A DNA stretch of 64,000 nucleotides. Origin: Volvox africanus (Eukaryota > Chlorophyta > Chlorophyceae > Chlamydomonadales > Volvocaceae). Shown piece after piece: positions 14,801-29,800 of this stretch. The DNA lies in the NCBI GenBank assembly GCA_030268105.1, contig BSDZ01000103.1, forward strand, positions 496,001 through 560,000, in the 5' to 3' direction. Within the stretch, counting starts at the first letter, position 1, and every line of letters starts with the position of its first letter. A program made the translations under genes and the position numbers. The notes beneath the pieces are model-generated. The model saw only the letters and a program-made list of their open reading frames with translations. It was not told where the DNA came from and ran no database searches.

Positions 14801-17800
14801 TTACACAGTGGATCAGGGCCAATGTAACCAGGCAGGCCAATGCTAGGTACAACATTTTGTGCTTAAGATTACTATGGTTCCAGGTATGGATGGCATCCCC
14901 AGATGATTCCGCGGCACCTGCATCTACGCACTTAAACAGCTCCGCAGAATCAAAAGCCGCGAGCAAAATATAGCCATATCCATTTGATAGCAATAAAACA
15001 CATCCGCAAAGCACACTTTGTTGCGGCCAGACTTATAGATTTTTACAAATGTCCCATCGAGTGCAGCACTTGCACCAGGGAGGGACCACAGGTCATAAAA
15101 TGCACGGGGACACACCACCAGTAGTTTTGCACTTGTTGCAGGAAAACAAGTTGCATCCAAACCTAATAAATTACTTTCGCAAAGATTGCATCTTACATAA
15201 TCTTTGGCTTAAAGCTGTACTAATTTTGGAGGTGCACAGTGGCCACCAACCCCATTCCATCTTTCTTTATGGAAAGTGTGCTTACGTTTGGTTGACGGAT
15301 TTCCAGGTGGGGTGAGATGCGGCATAAGCCATGATTCCATATAAGTTTAGATTTTTTTAAAAATATTTGTGTGGGCAGATAGTCCTTACAGGCTATAAGG
15401 TAACCTGGCATTAGTGTTAGACGAGAGGTTTACATAGGAGTAAGTAATCCAGTTACCCTACCAACTAATAGGGGGTGGAACAGCCTCTAACTTCTTAGGC
15501 AGGGCTGTCAGATGAGCATATTATCTGCTATGGTTAAAAGTTGCATAACAGCCAGTTAGGGACCATTTGGGGGCTGTTACGCACCAGGTATGCACTGTTT
15601 GGCACCCTACCTGTAACCCGGGCTGTTAAGATTTGTTGGCTGTTAGGAGTTGTTAGCAGCTGTAAGGACATGTCAAAAATGAGTGCATGGTGACAACAGA
15701 AGATGTTGAAGGTTGTTAAGGAACGTCAGACTTAGTGTGTGGTAGCTGTTACCTGCTCTTGACATAAGGTGGCTAGTAAGAGGTGCCGAGAGGGATGGTT
15801 GAAAGCAGTTATGAAAGCATATGTTGTTACTGTCTGTTCTTAAACCCATTCTTTGGATGGTTACAATACCAAACTGCTATTGAAGAATTTTAGGTGCAGT
15901 TAAGAACTAGGAATAATTTTGCTGTTGACTGTTACATGCTCTCCAGTCTGTCGCATGCTCTTATCTGCCCATTACTGTCTGACTTCTGTTCTTTTTGTTC
16001 TTAGTTGATGTCAACATGCATGTCCTCGTGGTAATACAATATCCATTCATGTCGGTAACTGTCAACATTGACGTTAGATGGATGCATGTACTGCTGAATT
16101 CCAGCCATCACATGGGCCCAAAACAACACACCTCATCAGGAATAAACCATAGCCTATATATTACAGCAGAGACTTCAATTTACAAATTGATGTATACTCA
16201 AATCCTTAGGCATGCTCTTGTCTCACACTGCACTGCCACCACACCACCTGCCTAGCTACCGCTACTGCCTCACACTCCTCGCTTCCCTGTTCCAGGCACA
16301 TCACTCAGAAGTCAATTAAATCAAGCTTGACATTGCACTGGACCATTAATGCCTTGTCCTCGCTATTTTGCATCTGGATACCTCATATAAACCTGATGCT
16401 CATGGCTTTCCCAATTAAAGGACCCTGTTGAAATGTAGACTACCGGACATTAGGAAGTCAGACGTTATTACGAGAAAGTATTCGTTACATAGTATTTGAT
16501 AGTCAAAAGACGGCTCAATTGTTCGGTCCGGAGACGGCAAAAATAGTCGCACGTATAGTACTACAGATGTGATGAGCGCGGGTTTGCTAGTGTGCTGACG
16601 ACTACAGCTCCAATAACGCGATTGTTGCTAGAACGGATTGCTACAAATCCCAAGTGATACATCATTTGATAACACGGCCCCTCGAGACGTTCCTAGCAAC
16701 AAGTGACAAAGATAACTCCAACCAGAAACCGAAAACTAAGCCAAACGTGCTCGCCCCGAGCAAACTCCGAATGCTTACTTCGCCAACCTCATTTACTTAA
16801 TGCAATTCTTGAACCTAATTTCTCCAAGCGCCTTCGTCAGAACATCTGCCACCATATCTAACATCCTGTACATGTTGCTAAGCAAGCATTGCTCCGCCTG
16901 ATGCAGGAAACCTTGCCCTGGGCAAGGCGGCATACTCTTCGGGCAGATACTATCCCGCCTCATGGGCAGTGGATGGCAACATCACAACCATCGCATCCAC
17001 TTACCCAGACAACTACTACAGATGGCTGTCGATTGATTTGGGTGCCAGATACGACATCAGCCGCATCGTGTTATGGAACGATGACACGGGGAGTTGCTGC
17101 TATTATAACCTGCTTTCTTCAGAAATCCGTGTTGGTCTCTACAGCATCACGTCTCAAGATGACGCAAACAACCTTATGAATAACAACACATTGGTTTGGA
17201 CGCCAAATTCCAGCTCTATTGGATACGATGCCGGCCAGCCCTACACAATGGATTTGAGTCCGCCTGTTATGGGCCGATGGATCACCGTCAAGGGCGCCCC
17301 TTACTACTATGACAGTGAGATTTATCCCCCCCCCCTCATATTTTAATATAAATGTACATATTGCCCTTTTTCTGCATTCATGCACAGGAATGCATGATGC
17401 ATTACATATTGGACCTCTTTCTTTGGGTCAGGTTACATAGCTTGGCAAGTTAGAATATGTTCAAAGTAAGTGAAACGCATCCTCACTTCTCATTCGCTCG
17501 TCCAACAGCAGAGAGCCGTATCCTGTCTCACTCTTCGCAGTCAATTTCACATATGCTGCTCGGCCTGTGTCAGAAGTACCCCTCATGGTCTCCCACATAT
17601 ATCCACTATCTGCAAAAGCCCGATTGCATGGAAGATGTCCGGCAGGTAGATGTTACGTGCACCTGGTTTCTGTGCATCCGTCCTTAGTATGTACGGCTCA
17701 CTCCAGGTCCCAAACACGAAGTAACCCAGCCGGATACATTCTTAACCCTGACACATTGCTGTAACTATGCCCCTTAACGTGAAAGACCTCTAACATCTAT

Positions 17801-20800
17801 TCTCTACAGAATACACGACCAGGAGCAGTTGTATTATCTTGCTGGTTTCTGACCACTGAAAAAAATGCAAAATAAAGCAGTAAATATAATAAGAAAAATA
17901 AGGCAACGGTAACATGGCAAAGTTGTACCACGTACACTATATCCGAACGGTGGACATCAAACAGGCACCTTCCTGATGTTTCGAAACATTTCAAGCACAT
18001 TCCAACATTACACCACGCAGGACGATTGCAAACTCTAGACATGCTTATGGAAGGGGTGTTACAACGTGGGCGGCTCGCCGTGCACAAGCGGCGGCACAAG
18101 AGTGCCAGGGGACATTCACCGGGCCGAACCACACGGGGGAGGGGGGAACGCAGCTTGTTCTTGCCATATGGCAGGAAGATGCTCGTCACATGGAATGAAT
18201 GATTTAGTGATTGCTGTTAGCTCAGAGTGAAATAATTTTATATGCAGCACGTTTTGAAGGTACAGTTTTGGGTTGGTCTTCCCCTACCTATAGCAGCAGT
18301 GTAATCGCCTTACCATGTCGCAGGTTTGAGGATAGCGGAAATTGAAGTCTACGGAAAGCTCAGTAAGTCCTTGCGTGTCCTCTGGTCCTATCCTTGTGTT
18401 TATTTCGCCAAAACTATACGTAGGTGGCTCGAACAAGCTTTCCAGTAACAGATGTCAGAATGGACAGCTTCGGGCTCGCTAGCTATACCGCAATGTTTAG
18501 TGAGTAGTATCCACCGCTCATCCATGTGAACAATTCCCGAGACTGACTCAAGCCAACCTACTTATGTCCCGACGATATTTTCCCCTTACCTGGGCACATC
18601 GTGCGCATATGCGTGTCCCAGCTCCACCTTGGCCACCCTCGCCACCTCTGCCACCGGCCCCAAGTCCTTCCCCACCCCCTCCTAGCCCGCCTAGCCCTCC
18701 AACGCCACGGCCCCCGCCACATCCTCCTGGCGCATTTGGAGGTGAGTGTTAGGTCCCATTGCTTGATGTCATTGGATGAATAGCGTTTTGGTTTGGCTGG
18801 CTTTGGGCTGTCACATTAACGATGGAAAACCTGGTGACTCGCATACACAGAGAGAGCAAAGCTTGTGGACATTGGAGATCAGTGGGACGGGGGACTAGGG
18901 ACGGGGGACGGGGGACGGGAGACGGGGGACGGGGGACGCAATGATTTGGATGTGCAGCTGGCAGCTCATGGCTGGTCGGAAGTCTTTTGGATGGTATTCG
19001 AATACTGTAAATAATACTTAGGGTTTTTAAACCCTAAACCCAAAACATATTCATATAAAATAGCAATATATATTCAATTACGGCAAGGGATGACACAAGT
19101 TGAGCACATCTGGGCCTTCTCATGAACATGGTGGGCTACAGTTCAAGTGTAGCAGTCGTCCTAATGATGTTAGATTCTTATGCGGTAGTATCTGTTTGAT
19201 GGGTTCTCGAGGGCGCACAGGGAGGACAATGTTAAAGCTTTGAACATCTAATACGGTCTGGCGGCAACAGAGTCTTGAGCTGTGAACACTTTGTATTGCA
19301 ATACTTCAGTGTCTGGCCAAAGCAATCCGCCAGGGTGACCTTAATATTGGCTCTTGCCGACCAAGGTGTAAGGCCATCTACTTACGTGTACCGCGAGCTT
19401 TTAAGGCATCATGCTTATCACAGCATCTGCCTGCAAATCAAATGAGTGTAAGGTACTTACGCACTGGACGCCAGTATTGTGCATAATATACGGGCTTGCG
19501 GAAACAGCAGTAAAACCAGAATGGGCAATGGAACACTATTCGATTCAGTTATAATAAATAATGTTGCTAAGCAAGCAATGCTCCGCCTGCTGCAGGAAAC
19601 CTTGCCCTGGGCAAGGCGGCATACTCTTCGGGCGGATACTATCCCGCCTCATGGGCAGTGGATGGCAACATCTCCACCATCGCATCCACTTACCCAGACA
19701 ACTACTACAGATGGCTGTCGATTGATTTGGGTGCCAGATATGATATCAGCCGCATCATATTGTGGACGGATGATACGGGGAGTTGCTGCTACAATGAGCT
19801 ATTATCTTCAGAGATCCGTGTTGGTCCGTACAGCATCACATCCCAAGATGAAGTGACCAGCCTTATGAATAACAACACATTGGTTTGGACGCCAAATTCC
19901 AGCTCTATTGGATACGATGCCGGCCAGCCCTACACAATGGATTTGAGTCCGCCTGTTATGGGGCGATGGATCACCGTCAAGGGCGCCACCATCCCTTATT
20001 ACTATGGCAGTGAGATTTCCCTGCATGCTATGTATTAAATATATAAGTATTGCCGTTTTTCTGCAACCAGGCATGCATGATGCATAACATAACGGACCTG
20101 TACCTGTAGGTCAGCTCAATTAGCTGGGCAGGTTAGGATATTTTGAACGTAATAATGTGCTGCGCAAATTCAGTGCCAAGTCGTTCACATTGCAACACTG
20201 GATGTTACGCAAGCATACCTGCTGCCCAGGTTTGCAGATTAAATCACCTTATAAGCAAGCCAGCCAGAGTAGTATTTAAAGCACATCATTGTCTCCCTGA
20301 TATATCCACTTTTGTAGTATCCTTGGGTATCCAAGGTATCTAAGTATCCAGGATGATCAGGAAACTGGACATCTTCCATCGGGCGGATATGAACACAGAA
20401 ATACAATAACTCTCGCAAAAGAATTATTACATGGAAGACGCCCAGCAGGTAGATGTTACATGTACCTGTATTCTTTGCATCCGTCCTTAGTATGTACGGC
20501 TCACTCCAGGTCCCAGACACGCAGTAACCCTGCCAGCCAAATTCTTAACCCTGAGACAATGCTGTAACCCTGCCCTTCAGCAGAACAGTTTGAAAGAAAT
20601 CATTTATACATTTATTCATACATGACCAGGAGCACATATGTTATCTTGCTGGTTCCTGAACACTGAATGAATGCGAAGTAAAGCAGTAATATAACAAAAA
20701 GATTATAAGCAACGATTACATGGCGAAGACGTGCAACCATCTTGATGTTTCATAATATTTCAAACACCTTCAAACATTAAACCATACAGGATGATTGCAA

Positions 20801-23800
20801 ACTCTAGGCATGGTTAAGGAAGGGGTGTTACACTGTGGGTAGCTCGCCGTGTAGAAGCGGCACTTACGAGCGCCAGGGGCCCTTAACCGGGCCAAAGTAC
20901 AGCGCACGAAGGAAAAGAAAGTAACGACATACGTTTGTCTGTCCTGCCGCATTCGTCACTTCGCGGACGTTCTGCATGCAAGCACATCATGCCAGTCATT
21001 GTTATGTATTGTTTAGGCGCAGGGCTCCAGCGTGGAGCCCCTCAGGGGCCCGTGCCCTCCAGAATTTCCGGCGTCCGTTTGTGTGTAAATGTGCGTGTTT
21101 GTGTGTGTGTGTGTGTGTGTGCAACGACCAAACATAATGCTTTTCTAAGAAGCAATAGTTTAAGCCTGATGAATTCTATATTTCATGGCATCTCGTTTGT
21201 AGCTAACAAAATTCGTTCGAGAACAAGCAGGTATGGCGAGGGTCAAGGTGTTATCAACGTTTCTTCAGCCATATTTGATTCGCAAACGTGCCGCGTTTCA
21301 CAGTATTTTAATATAAGCGAACGGCGTTTGACAATTCAACCATTCCCTTTGACGACCACCTTCCCTCCGTATGGAGAAAATGAATGCAAATCTTAAAGCA
21401 AATCTTATAAGCTAATGTAATGTAATTGCACTTTGTTTATTCAGCTCTAAATGCGGCCTGGCTAAAGTGAAATAAGTATAAACAGGTTTTGCCCAGCCCG
21501 CATTGCCTCTTGCACTGTAATCTACGTAAAAGTATAAAGATTATGAATATTTATTTCACCTGCGCTGCTTAACTGCTTAATCTCAACAAATTGCGTGGCG
21601 GGTTGTGACGTGATGCTTCACGACACGGCATAAACACAAACGTGCACGCGAGCCGGCGCGGGCGCAAATACGAGGGACGAGGGATGCGGACGGGGAGCAG
21701 GGGATATGGGACGGGGAACGGGGGGTGGTGGACGGATGGGAACGCAGGACATGGACGGGAGATGAGGGACGGGGGACGGGGGACGGGGGACGGGGGACGG
21801 GGGAGGCGGTACAGGAGACGGGGTTCGGGGGACGGGGTACGCGGATGGGGTATGGGGACATGGCCGAGGGACGGGGGCGGGGACTCAGACAGGTTAGGGG
21901 ATGCGGTAGGGGGAGCGGGTGACGGGGGACGCTGACGTGGGACGTGGACGGGGAACATGTATGGAGGAAACGGGACACAAGAGGGACGGGGAATGGGTGA
22001 TACGGAATGTGTGTATGCACTTTTCACTGTGTATGTGGATGGCCCCTTAATGCCTAAAGTGTAGTATCGTACGACACTGACACAATATCAAGGTGCAGAA
22101 CTGTGTCAGCATCTCGAGAGACCTTTGCGGCTCTCAACTACTACACAAGCTGTCATTAGGTACAGGCATTGGGGGCCCCGCCTTTTTTCCGGCTTCAAGG
22201 AAGTCGAAAACAATTATTGTTCCGGCTTCAAGGAATCCAACACCAACTCTTGTTCTTGTTTTTGCGACAGTATCAATGTTTAAATGCTTTGCCCAGGAAG
22301 TGCGGTGTATTAACGATTATAACTATGCATTGCATAATTATAATTTGCATAATGATGTAAAATGCATAATGATGTATATTGTATATTACGCACATAGCAT
22401 TATTATGTAGAATTGTGTATTGCATACTCAAGTAATGCATGGCATCTCGTCAGTGTAGCTACGCATAGTATTCACCCAGGGGTGTCTGCTGGTAATCGTA
22501 TCCGAGACGGACCATGTATGGAGATGTTGCGATTGGGCCTTTGGTTAGGTAGACGTATATAACAGAGATACAACAGTCTGTCTTCTCAGCTGACAAGAAT
22601 TGTATGAGCGCTAGTAAACAGGTTTGCTTGGCGAGGTCAAGAAGAATCAATGCTGATCCAGCCGAATGGATAGCTTCTAAAGTGCACCGCATTTCACAAT
22701 AATTGTTGAGATGTAGAATATCAGACATACGGAAGCCTAACGTTGTCACGAGAAAGTAATTGTTACATAGAATCTGATAGCCTAAAGAAGACTAAGTTGT
22801 TCGCTCCGAAGTTGGCACAGATACTCCCGCGCATATTACCGATTTGTATCCAAAGGAACATGCTCGTCACACGGAATGAATGATTTATTGATTGCTGTTA
22901 GCTCAGAGTGAAATAATTTTATATGCAGCACGTTTTGAAGGTACAGTTTTGGGTTGGTCTTCACCTACCTATAGCAGCAGTGTAATCGCCTTACCATGTC
23001 GCAGGTTTGAGGATAGCGGAAATTGAAGTCTACGGAAAGCTCAGTAAGTCCTTGCGTGTCCTCTGGTCCTATCCTTGTGTTCATTTCGCCAAAACTATAC
23101 GTGGGTGGCTCGAACAAGCTTTCCAGTAACAGATGTCAGAATGGACAGCTTCGGGCTCGCTAGCTATACCGCAATGTTTAGTGAGTAGTATCCACCGCTC
23201 ATCCATGTGAACAATTCCCGAGACTGACTCAAGCCAACCTACTTATGTCCCGACGGTATTTTCCCCTTACCTGGGCACATCGTGCGCGTATGCGTGTCCC
23301 AGCTCCACCTTGGCCACCCTCGCCACCTCTGCCACCGGCCCCAAGTTCTTCCCCACCCCCTCCTAGCCCGCCTAGCCCTCCAACGCCACGGCCCCCGCCA
23401 CATCCTCCTGGCGCATTTGGAGGTGAGTTCCAGATCATATCCATCCACACCTGCTCAATTTTATCTGAAGAGTACCATTTTGATTGGTGCATCACCACAT
23501 TCCGGCTTAGGGCTCTTATAAGAGACAAAATAAATCTGCATACGTAGATACACATCAAAGCGCGTATGTATGGTTAAGCTATCATCTGTACATGTTGCTA
23601 AGCAAGCATTGCTCCGCCTGATGCAGGAAACCTTGCCCTGGGCAAGGCGGCATACTCTTCGGGCAGATACTATCCCGCCTCATGGGCGGTGGATGGCAAC
23701 ATCACAACCATCGCATCCACTTACCCAGACAACTACTACAGATGGCTGTCGATTGATTTGGGTGCCAGATACGACATCAGCCGCATCGTGTTATGGAACG

Positions 23801-26800
23801 ATGACACGGGGAGTTGCTGCTATTATAACCTGCTTTCTTCAGAAATCCGTGTTGGTCTCTACAGCATCACGTCTCAAGATGACGCAAACAACCTTATGAA
23901 TAACAACACATTGGTTTGGACGCCAAATTCCAGCTCTATTGGATACGATGCCGGCCAGCCCTACACAATGGATTTGAGTCCGCCTGTTATGGGCCGATGG
24001 ATCACCGTCAAGGGCGCCCCTTACTACTATGACAGTGAGATTTATCCCCCCCCCTCATATTTTAATATAAATGTACATATTGCCCTTTTTCTGCATTCAT
24101 GCACAGGAATGCATGATGCATTACATATTGGACCTCTTTCTTTGGGTCAGGTTACATAGCTTGGCAAGTTAGAATATGTTCAAAGTAAGTGAAACGCATC
24201 CTCACTTCTCATTCGCTCGTCCAACAGCAGAGAGCCGTATCCTGTCTCACTCTTCGCAGTCAATTTCACATATGCTGCTCGGCCTGTGTCAGAAGTACCC
24301 CTCATGGTCTCCCACATATATCCACTATCTGCAAAAGCCCGATTGCATGGAAGATGTCCGGCAGGTAGATGTTACGTGCACCTGGTTTCTGTGCATCCGT
24401 CCTTAGTATGTACGGCTCACTCCAGGTCCCAAACACGAAGTAACCCAGCCGGATACATTCTTAACCCTGACACATTGCTGTAACTATGCCCCTTAACGTG
24501 AAAGACCTCTAACATCTATTCTCTACAGAATACACGACCAGGAGCAGTTGTATTATCTTGCTGGTTTCTGACCACTGAAAAAAATGCAAAATAAAGCAGT
24601 AAATATAATAAGAAAAATAAGGCAACGGTAACATGGCAAAGTTGTACCACGTACACTATATCCGAACGGTGGACATCAAACAGGCACCTTCCTGATGTTT
24701 CGAAACATTTCAAGCACATTCCAACATTACACCACGCAGGACGATTGCAAACTCTAGACATGCTTATGGAAGGGGTGTTACAACGTGGGCGGCTCGCCGT
24801 GCACAAGCGGCGGCACAAGAGTGCCAGGGGACATTCACCGGGCCGAACCACACGGGGGAGGGGGGAACGCAGCTTGTTCTTGCCATATGGCAGGAAGATG
24901 CTCGTCACATGGAATGAATGATTTAGTGATTGCTGTTAGCTCAGAGTGAAATAATTTTATATGCAGCACGTTTTGAAGGTACAGTTTTGGGTTGGTCTTC
25001 CCCTACCTATAGCAGCAGTGTAATCGCCTTACCATGTCGCAGGTTTGAGGATAGCGGAAATTGAAGTCTACGGAAAGCTCAGTAAGTCCTTGCGTGTCCT
25101 CTGGTCCTATCCTTGTGTTTATTTCGCCAAAACTATACGTAGGTGGCTCGAACAAGCTTTCCAGTAACAGATGTCAGAATGGACAGCTTCGGGCTCGCTA
25201 GCTATACCGCAATGTTTAGTGAGTAGTATCCACCGCTCATCCATGTGAACAATTCCCGAGACTGACTCAAGCCAACCTACTTATGTCCCGACGATATTTT
25301 CCCCTTACCTGGGCACATCGTGCGCATATGCGTGTCCCAGCTCCACCTTGGCCACCCTCGCCACCTCTGCCACCGGCCCCAAGTCCTTCCCCACCCCCTC
25401 CTAGCCCGCCTAGCCCTCCAACGCCACGGCCCCCGCCACATCCTCCTGGCGCATTTGGAGGTGAGTGTTAGGTCCCATTGCTTGATGTCATTGGATGAAT
25501 AGCGTTTTGGTTTGGCTGGCTTTGGGCTGTCACATTAACGATGGAAAACCTGGTGACTCGCATACACAGAGAGAGCAAAGCTTGTGGACATTGGAGATCA
25601 GTGGGACGGGGGACTAGGGACGGGGGACGGGGGACGGGAGACGGGGGACGGGGGACGCAATGATTTGGATGTGCAGCTGGCAGCTCATGGCTGGTCGGAA
25701 GTCTTTTGGATGGTATTCGAATACTGTAAATAATACTTAGGGTTTTTAAACCCTAAACCCAAAACATATTCATATAAAATAGCAATATATATTCAATTAC
25801 GGCAAGGGATGACACAAGTTGAGCACATCTGGGCCTTCTCATGAACATGGTGGGCTACAGTTCAAGTGTAGCAGTCGTCCTAATGATGTTAGATTCTTAT
25901 GCGGTAGTATCTGTTTGATGGGTTCTCGAGGGCGCACAGGGAGGACAATGTTAAAGCTTTGAACATCTAATACGGTCTGGCGGCAACAGAGTCTTGAGCT
26001 GTGAACACTTTGTATTGCAATACTTCAGTGTCTGGCCAAAGCAATCCGCCAGGGTGACCTTAATATTGGCTCTTGCCGACCAAGGTGTAAGGCCATCTAC
26101 TTACGTGTACCGCGAGCTTTTAAGGCATCATGCTTATCACAGCATCTGCCTGCAAATCAAATGAGTGTAAGGTACTTACGCACTGGACGCCAGTATTGTG
26201 CATAATATACGGGCTTGCGGAAACAGCAGTAAAACCAGAATGGGCAATGGAACACTATTCGATTCAGTTATAATAAATAATGTTGCTAAGCAAGCAATGC
26301 TCCGCCTGCTGCAGGAAACCTTGCCCTGGGCAAGGCGGCATACTCTTCGGGCGGATACTATCCCGCCTCATGGGCAGTGGATGGCAACATCTCCACCATC
26401 GCATCCACTTACCCAGACAACTACTACAGATGGCTGTCGATTGATTTGGGTGCCAGATATGATATCAGCCGCATCATATTGTGGACGGATGATACGGGGA
26501 GTTGCTGCTACAATGAGCTATTATCTTCAGAGATCCGTGTTGGTCCGTACAGCATCACATCCCAAGATGAAGTGACCAGCCTTATGAATAACAACACATT
26601 GGTTTGGACGCCAAATTCCAGCTCTATTGGATACGATGCCGGCCAGCCCTACACAATGGATTTGAGTCCGCCTGTTATGGGGCGATGGATCACCGTCAAG
26701 GGCGCCACCATCCCTTATTACTATGGCAGTGAGATTTCCCTGCATGCTATGTATTAAATATATAAGTATTGCCGTTTTTCTGCAACCAGGCATGCATGAT

Positions 26801-29800
26801 GCATAACATAACGGACCTGTACCTGTAGGTCAGCTCAATTAGCTGGGCAGGTTAGGATATTTTGAACGTAATAATGTGCTGCGCAAATTCAGTGCCAAGT
26901 CGTTCACATTGCAACACTGGATGTTACGCAAGCATACCTGCTGCCCAGGTTTGCAGATTAAATCACCTTATAAGCAAGCCAGCCAGAGTAGTATTTAAAG
27001 CACATCATTGTCTCCCTGATATATCCACTTTTGTAGTATCCTTGGGTATCCAAGGTATCTAAGTATCCAGGATGATCAGGAAACTGGACATCTTCCATCG
27101 GGCGGATATGAACACAGAAATACAATAACTCTCGCAAAAGAATTATTACATGGAAGACGCCCAGCAGGTAGATGTTACATGTACCTGTATTCTTTGCATC
27201 CGTCCTTAGTATGTACGGCTCACTCCAGGTCCCAGACACGCAGTAACCCTGCCAGCCAAATTCTTAACCCTGAGACAATGCTGTAACCCTGCCCTTCAGC
27301 AGAACAGTTTGAAAGAAATCATTTATACATTTATTCATACATGACCAGGAGCACATATGTTATCTTGCTGGTTCCTGAACACTGAATGAATGCGAAGTAA
27401 AGCAGTAATATAACAAAAAGATTATAAGCAACGATTACATGGCGAAGACGTGCAACCATCTTGATGTTTCATAATATTTCAAACACCTTCAAACATTAAA
27501 CCATACAGGATGATTGCAAACTCTAGGCATGGTTAAGGAAGGGGTGTTACACTGTGGGTAGCTCGCCGTGTAGAAGCGGCACTTACGAGCGCCAGGGGCC
27601 CTTAACCGGGCCAAAGTACAGCGCACGAAGGAAAAGAAAGTAACGACATACGTTTGTCTGTCCTGCCGCATTCGTCACTTCGCGGACGTTCTGCATGCAA
27701 GCACATCATGCCAGTCATTGTTATGTATTGTTTAGGCGCAGGGCTCCAGCGTGGAGCCCCTCAGGGGCCCGTGCCCTCCAGAATTTCCGGCGTCCGTTTG
27801 TGTGTAAATGTGCGTGTTTGTGTGTGTGTGTGTGTGTGTGCAACGACCAAACATAATGCTTTTCTAAGAAGCAATAGTTTAAGCCTGATGAATTCTATAT
27901 TTCATGGCATCTCGTTTGTAGCTAACAAAATTCGTTCGAGAACAAGCAGGTATGGCGAGGGTCAAGGTGTTATCAACGTTTCTTCAGCCATATTTGATTC
28001 GCAAACGTGCCGCGTTTCACAGTATTTTAATATAAGCGAACGGCGTTTGACAATTCAACCATTCCCTTTGACGACCACCTTCCCTCCGTATGGAGAAAAT
28101 GAATGCAAATCTTAAAGCAAATCTTATAAGCTAATGTAATGTAATTGCACTTTGTTTATTCAGCTCTAAATGCGGCCTGGCTAAAGTGAAATAAGTATAA
28201 ACAGGTTTTGCCCAGCCCGCATTGCCTCTTGCACTGTAATCTACGTAAAAGTATAAAGATTATGAATATTTATTTCACCTGCGCTGCTTAACTGCTTAAT
28301 CTCAACAAATTGCGTGGCGGGTTGTGACGTGATGCTTCACGACACGGCATAAACACAAACGTGCACGCGAGCCGGCGCGGGCGCAAATACGAGGGACGAG
28401 GGATGCGGACGGGGAGCAGGGGATATGGGACGGGGAACGGGGGGTGGTGGACGGATGGGAACGCAGGACATGGACGGGAGATGAGGGACGGGGGACGGGG
28501 GACGGGGGACGGGGGACGGGGGAGGCGGTACAGGAGACGGGGTTCGGGGGACGGGGTACGCGGATGGGGTATGGGGACATGGCCGAGGGACGGGGGCGGG
28601 GACTCAGACAGGTTAGGGGATGCGGTAGGGGGAGCGGGTGACGGGGGACGCTGACGTGGGACGTGGACGGGGAACATGTATGGAGGAAACGGGACACAAG
28701 AGGGACGGGGAATGGGTGATACGGAATGTGTGTATGCACTTTTCACTGTGTATGTGGATGGCCCCTTAATGCCTAAAGTGTAGTATCGTACGACACTGAC
28801 ACAATATCAAGGTGCAGAACTGTGTCAGCATCTCGAGAGACCTTTGCGGCTCTCAACTACTACACAAGCTGTCATTAGGTACAGGCATTGGGGGCCCCGC
28901 CTTTTTTCCGGCTTCAAGGAAGTCGAAAACAATTATTGTTCCGGCTTCAAGGAATCCAACACCAACTCTTGTTCTTGTTTTTGCGACAGTATCAATGTTT
29001 AAATGCTTTGCCCAGGAAGTGCGGTGTATTAACGATTATAACTATGCATTGCATAATTATAATTTGCATAATGATGTAAAATGCATAATGATGTATATTG
29101 TATATTACGCACATAGCATTATTATGTAGAATTGTGTATTGCATACTCAAGTAATGCATGGCATCTCGTCAGTGTAGCTACGCATAGTATTCACCCAGGG
29201 GTGTCTGCTGGTAATCGTATCCGAGACGGACCATGTATGGAGATGTTGCGATTGGGCCTTTGGTTAGGTAGACGTATATAACAGAGATACAACAGTCTGT
29301 CTTCTCAGCTGACAAGAATTGTATGAGCGCTAGTAAACAGGTTTGCTTGGCGAGGTCAAGAAGAATCAATGCTGATCCAGCCGAATGGATAGCTTCTAAA
29401 GTGCACCGCATTTCACAATAATTGTTGAGATGTAGAATATCAGACATACGGAAGCCTAACGTTGTCACGAGAAAGTAATTGTTACATAGAATCTGATAGC
29501 CTAAAGAAGACTAAGTTGTTCGCTCCGAAGTTGGCACAGATACTCCCGCGCATATTACCGATTTGTATCCAAAGGAACATGCTCGTCACACGGAATGAAT
29601 GATTTATTGATTGCTGTTAGCTCAGAGTGAAATAATTTTATATGCAGCACGTTTTGAAGGTACAGTTTTGGGTTGGTCTTCACCTACCTATAGCAGCAGT
29701 GTAATCGCCTTACCATGTCGCAGGTTTGAGGATAGCGGAAATTGAAGTCTACGGAAAGCTCAGTAAGTCCTTGCGTGTCCTCTGGTCCTATCCTTGTGTT

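Larger units (their letters stand above)
14337..16906 (+). other. Intron of gene 1 ahead of the segmental duplication
   Basis: 2.6 kb. Contains a 12-bp tandem repeat at 14700-14800 and a Copia LTR plus pol remnant at 16434-16860. No exon was found between. Confidence 0.5.
20010..23004 (+). other. Intron splitting a type-B lectin domain, 3.0 kb (copy at 26729-29723)
   Basis: Holds dispersed repeats near 20310-20380 and 20820-20950, a (GT)n tract at about 21100-21120, the G-rich minisatellite 21668-21945, a short repeat 22082-22143, CCGGCTTCAAGGAA fragments near 22165-22250, a MITE-like fragment near 22537-22585 and an LTR fragment 22712-22850. Confidence 0.6.
16866..23585 (+). repeat. Tandem segmental duplication, unit 1 (6720 bp)
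   Basis: Begins CTGTACATGTTGCTAAG. It is almost base-for-base identical with unit 2: the differences I noticed are A/G at 16968 versus 23688 and a run of 10 versus 9 C after 17320. It contains two lectin domains, two F2 exons and two linkers. Confidence 0.9.

Noticed and set aside
16889..17179. Recurrent MLRL.QETLPWARRHTL ORFs preceding each lectin exon
   Set aside because: Second frame of the F1 exon plus conserved intron end; the motif-bearing frame is the real one.
17797..18189. 130-residue minus-strand ORF (copies at 24516 and 31235)
   Set aside because: Its preservation reflects the recent segmental duplication, not selection; it has no recognisable domain.
19019..19041. Second interstitial telomere (TTAGGGTTTTTAAACCCTAAACCC region, copy at 25738)
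   Set aside because: Only one to two TTTAGGG-like units in inverted arrangement, too short to separate from chance.
21569..22027. Long proline-rich ORFs on the minus strand over the G-rich minisatellite (and copies at 28288-28746)
   Set aside because: Period of the repeat keeps frames open; there are no splice sites, signal peptide or module context.
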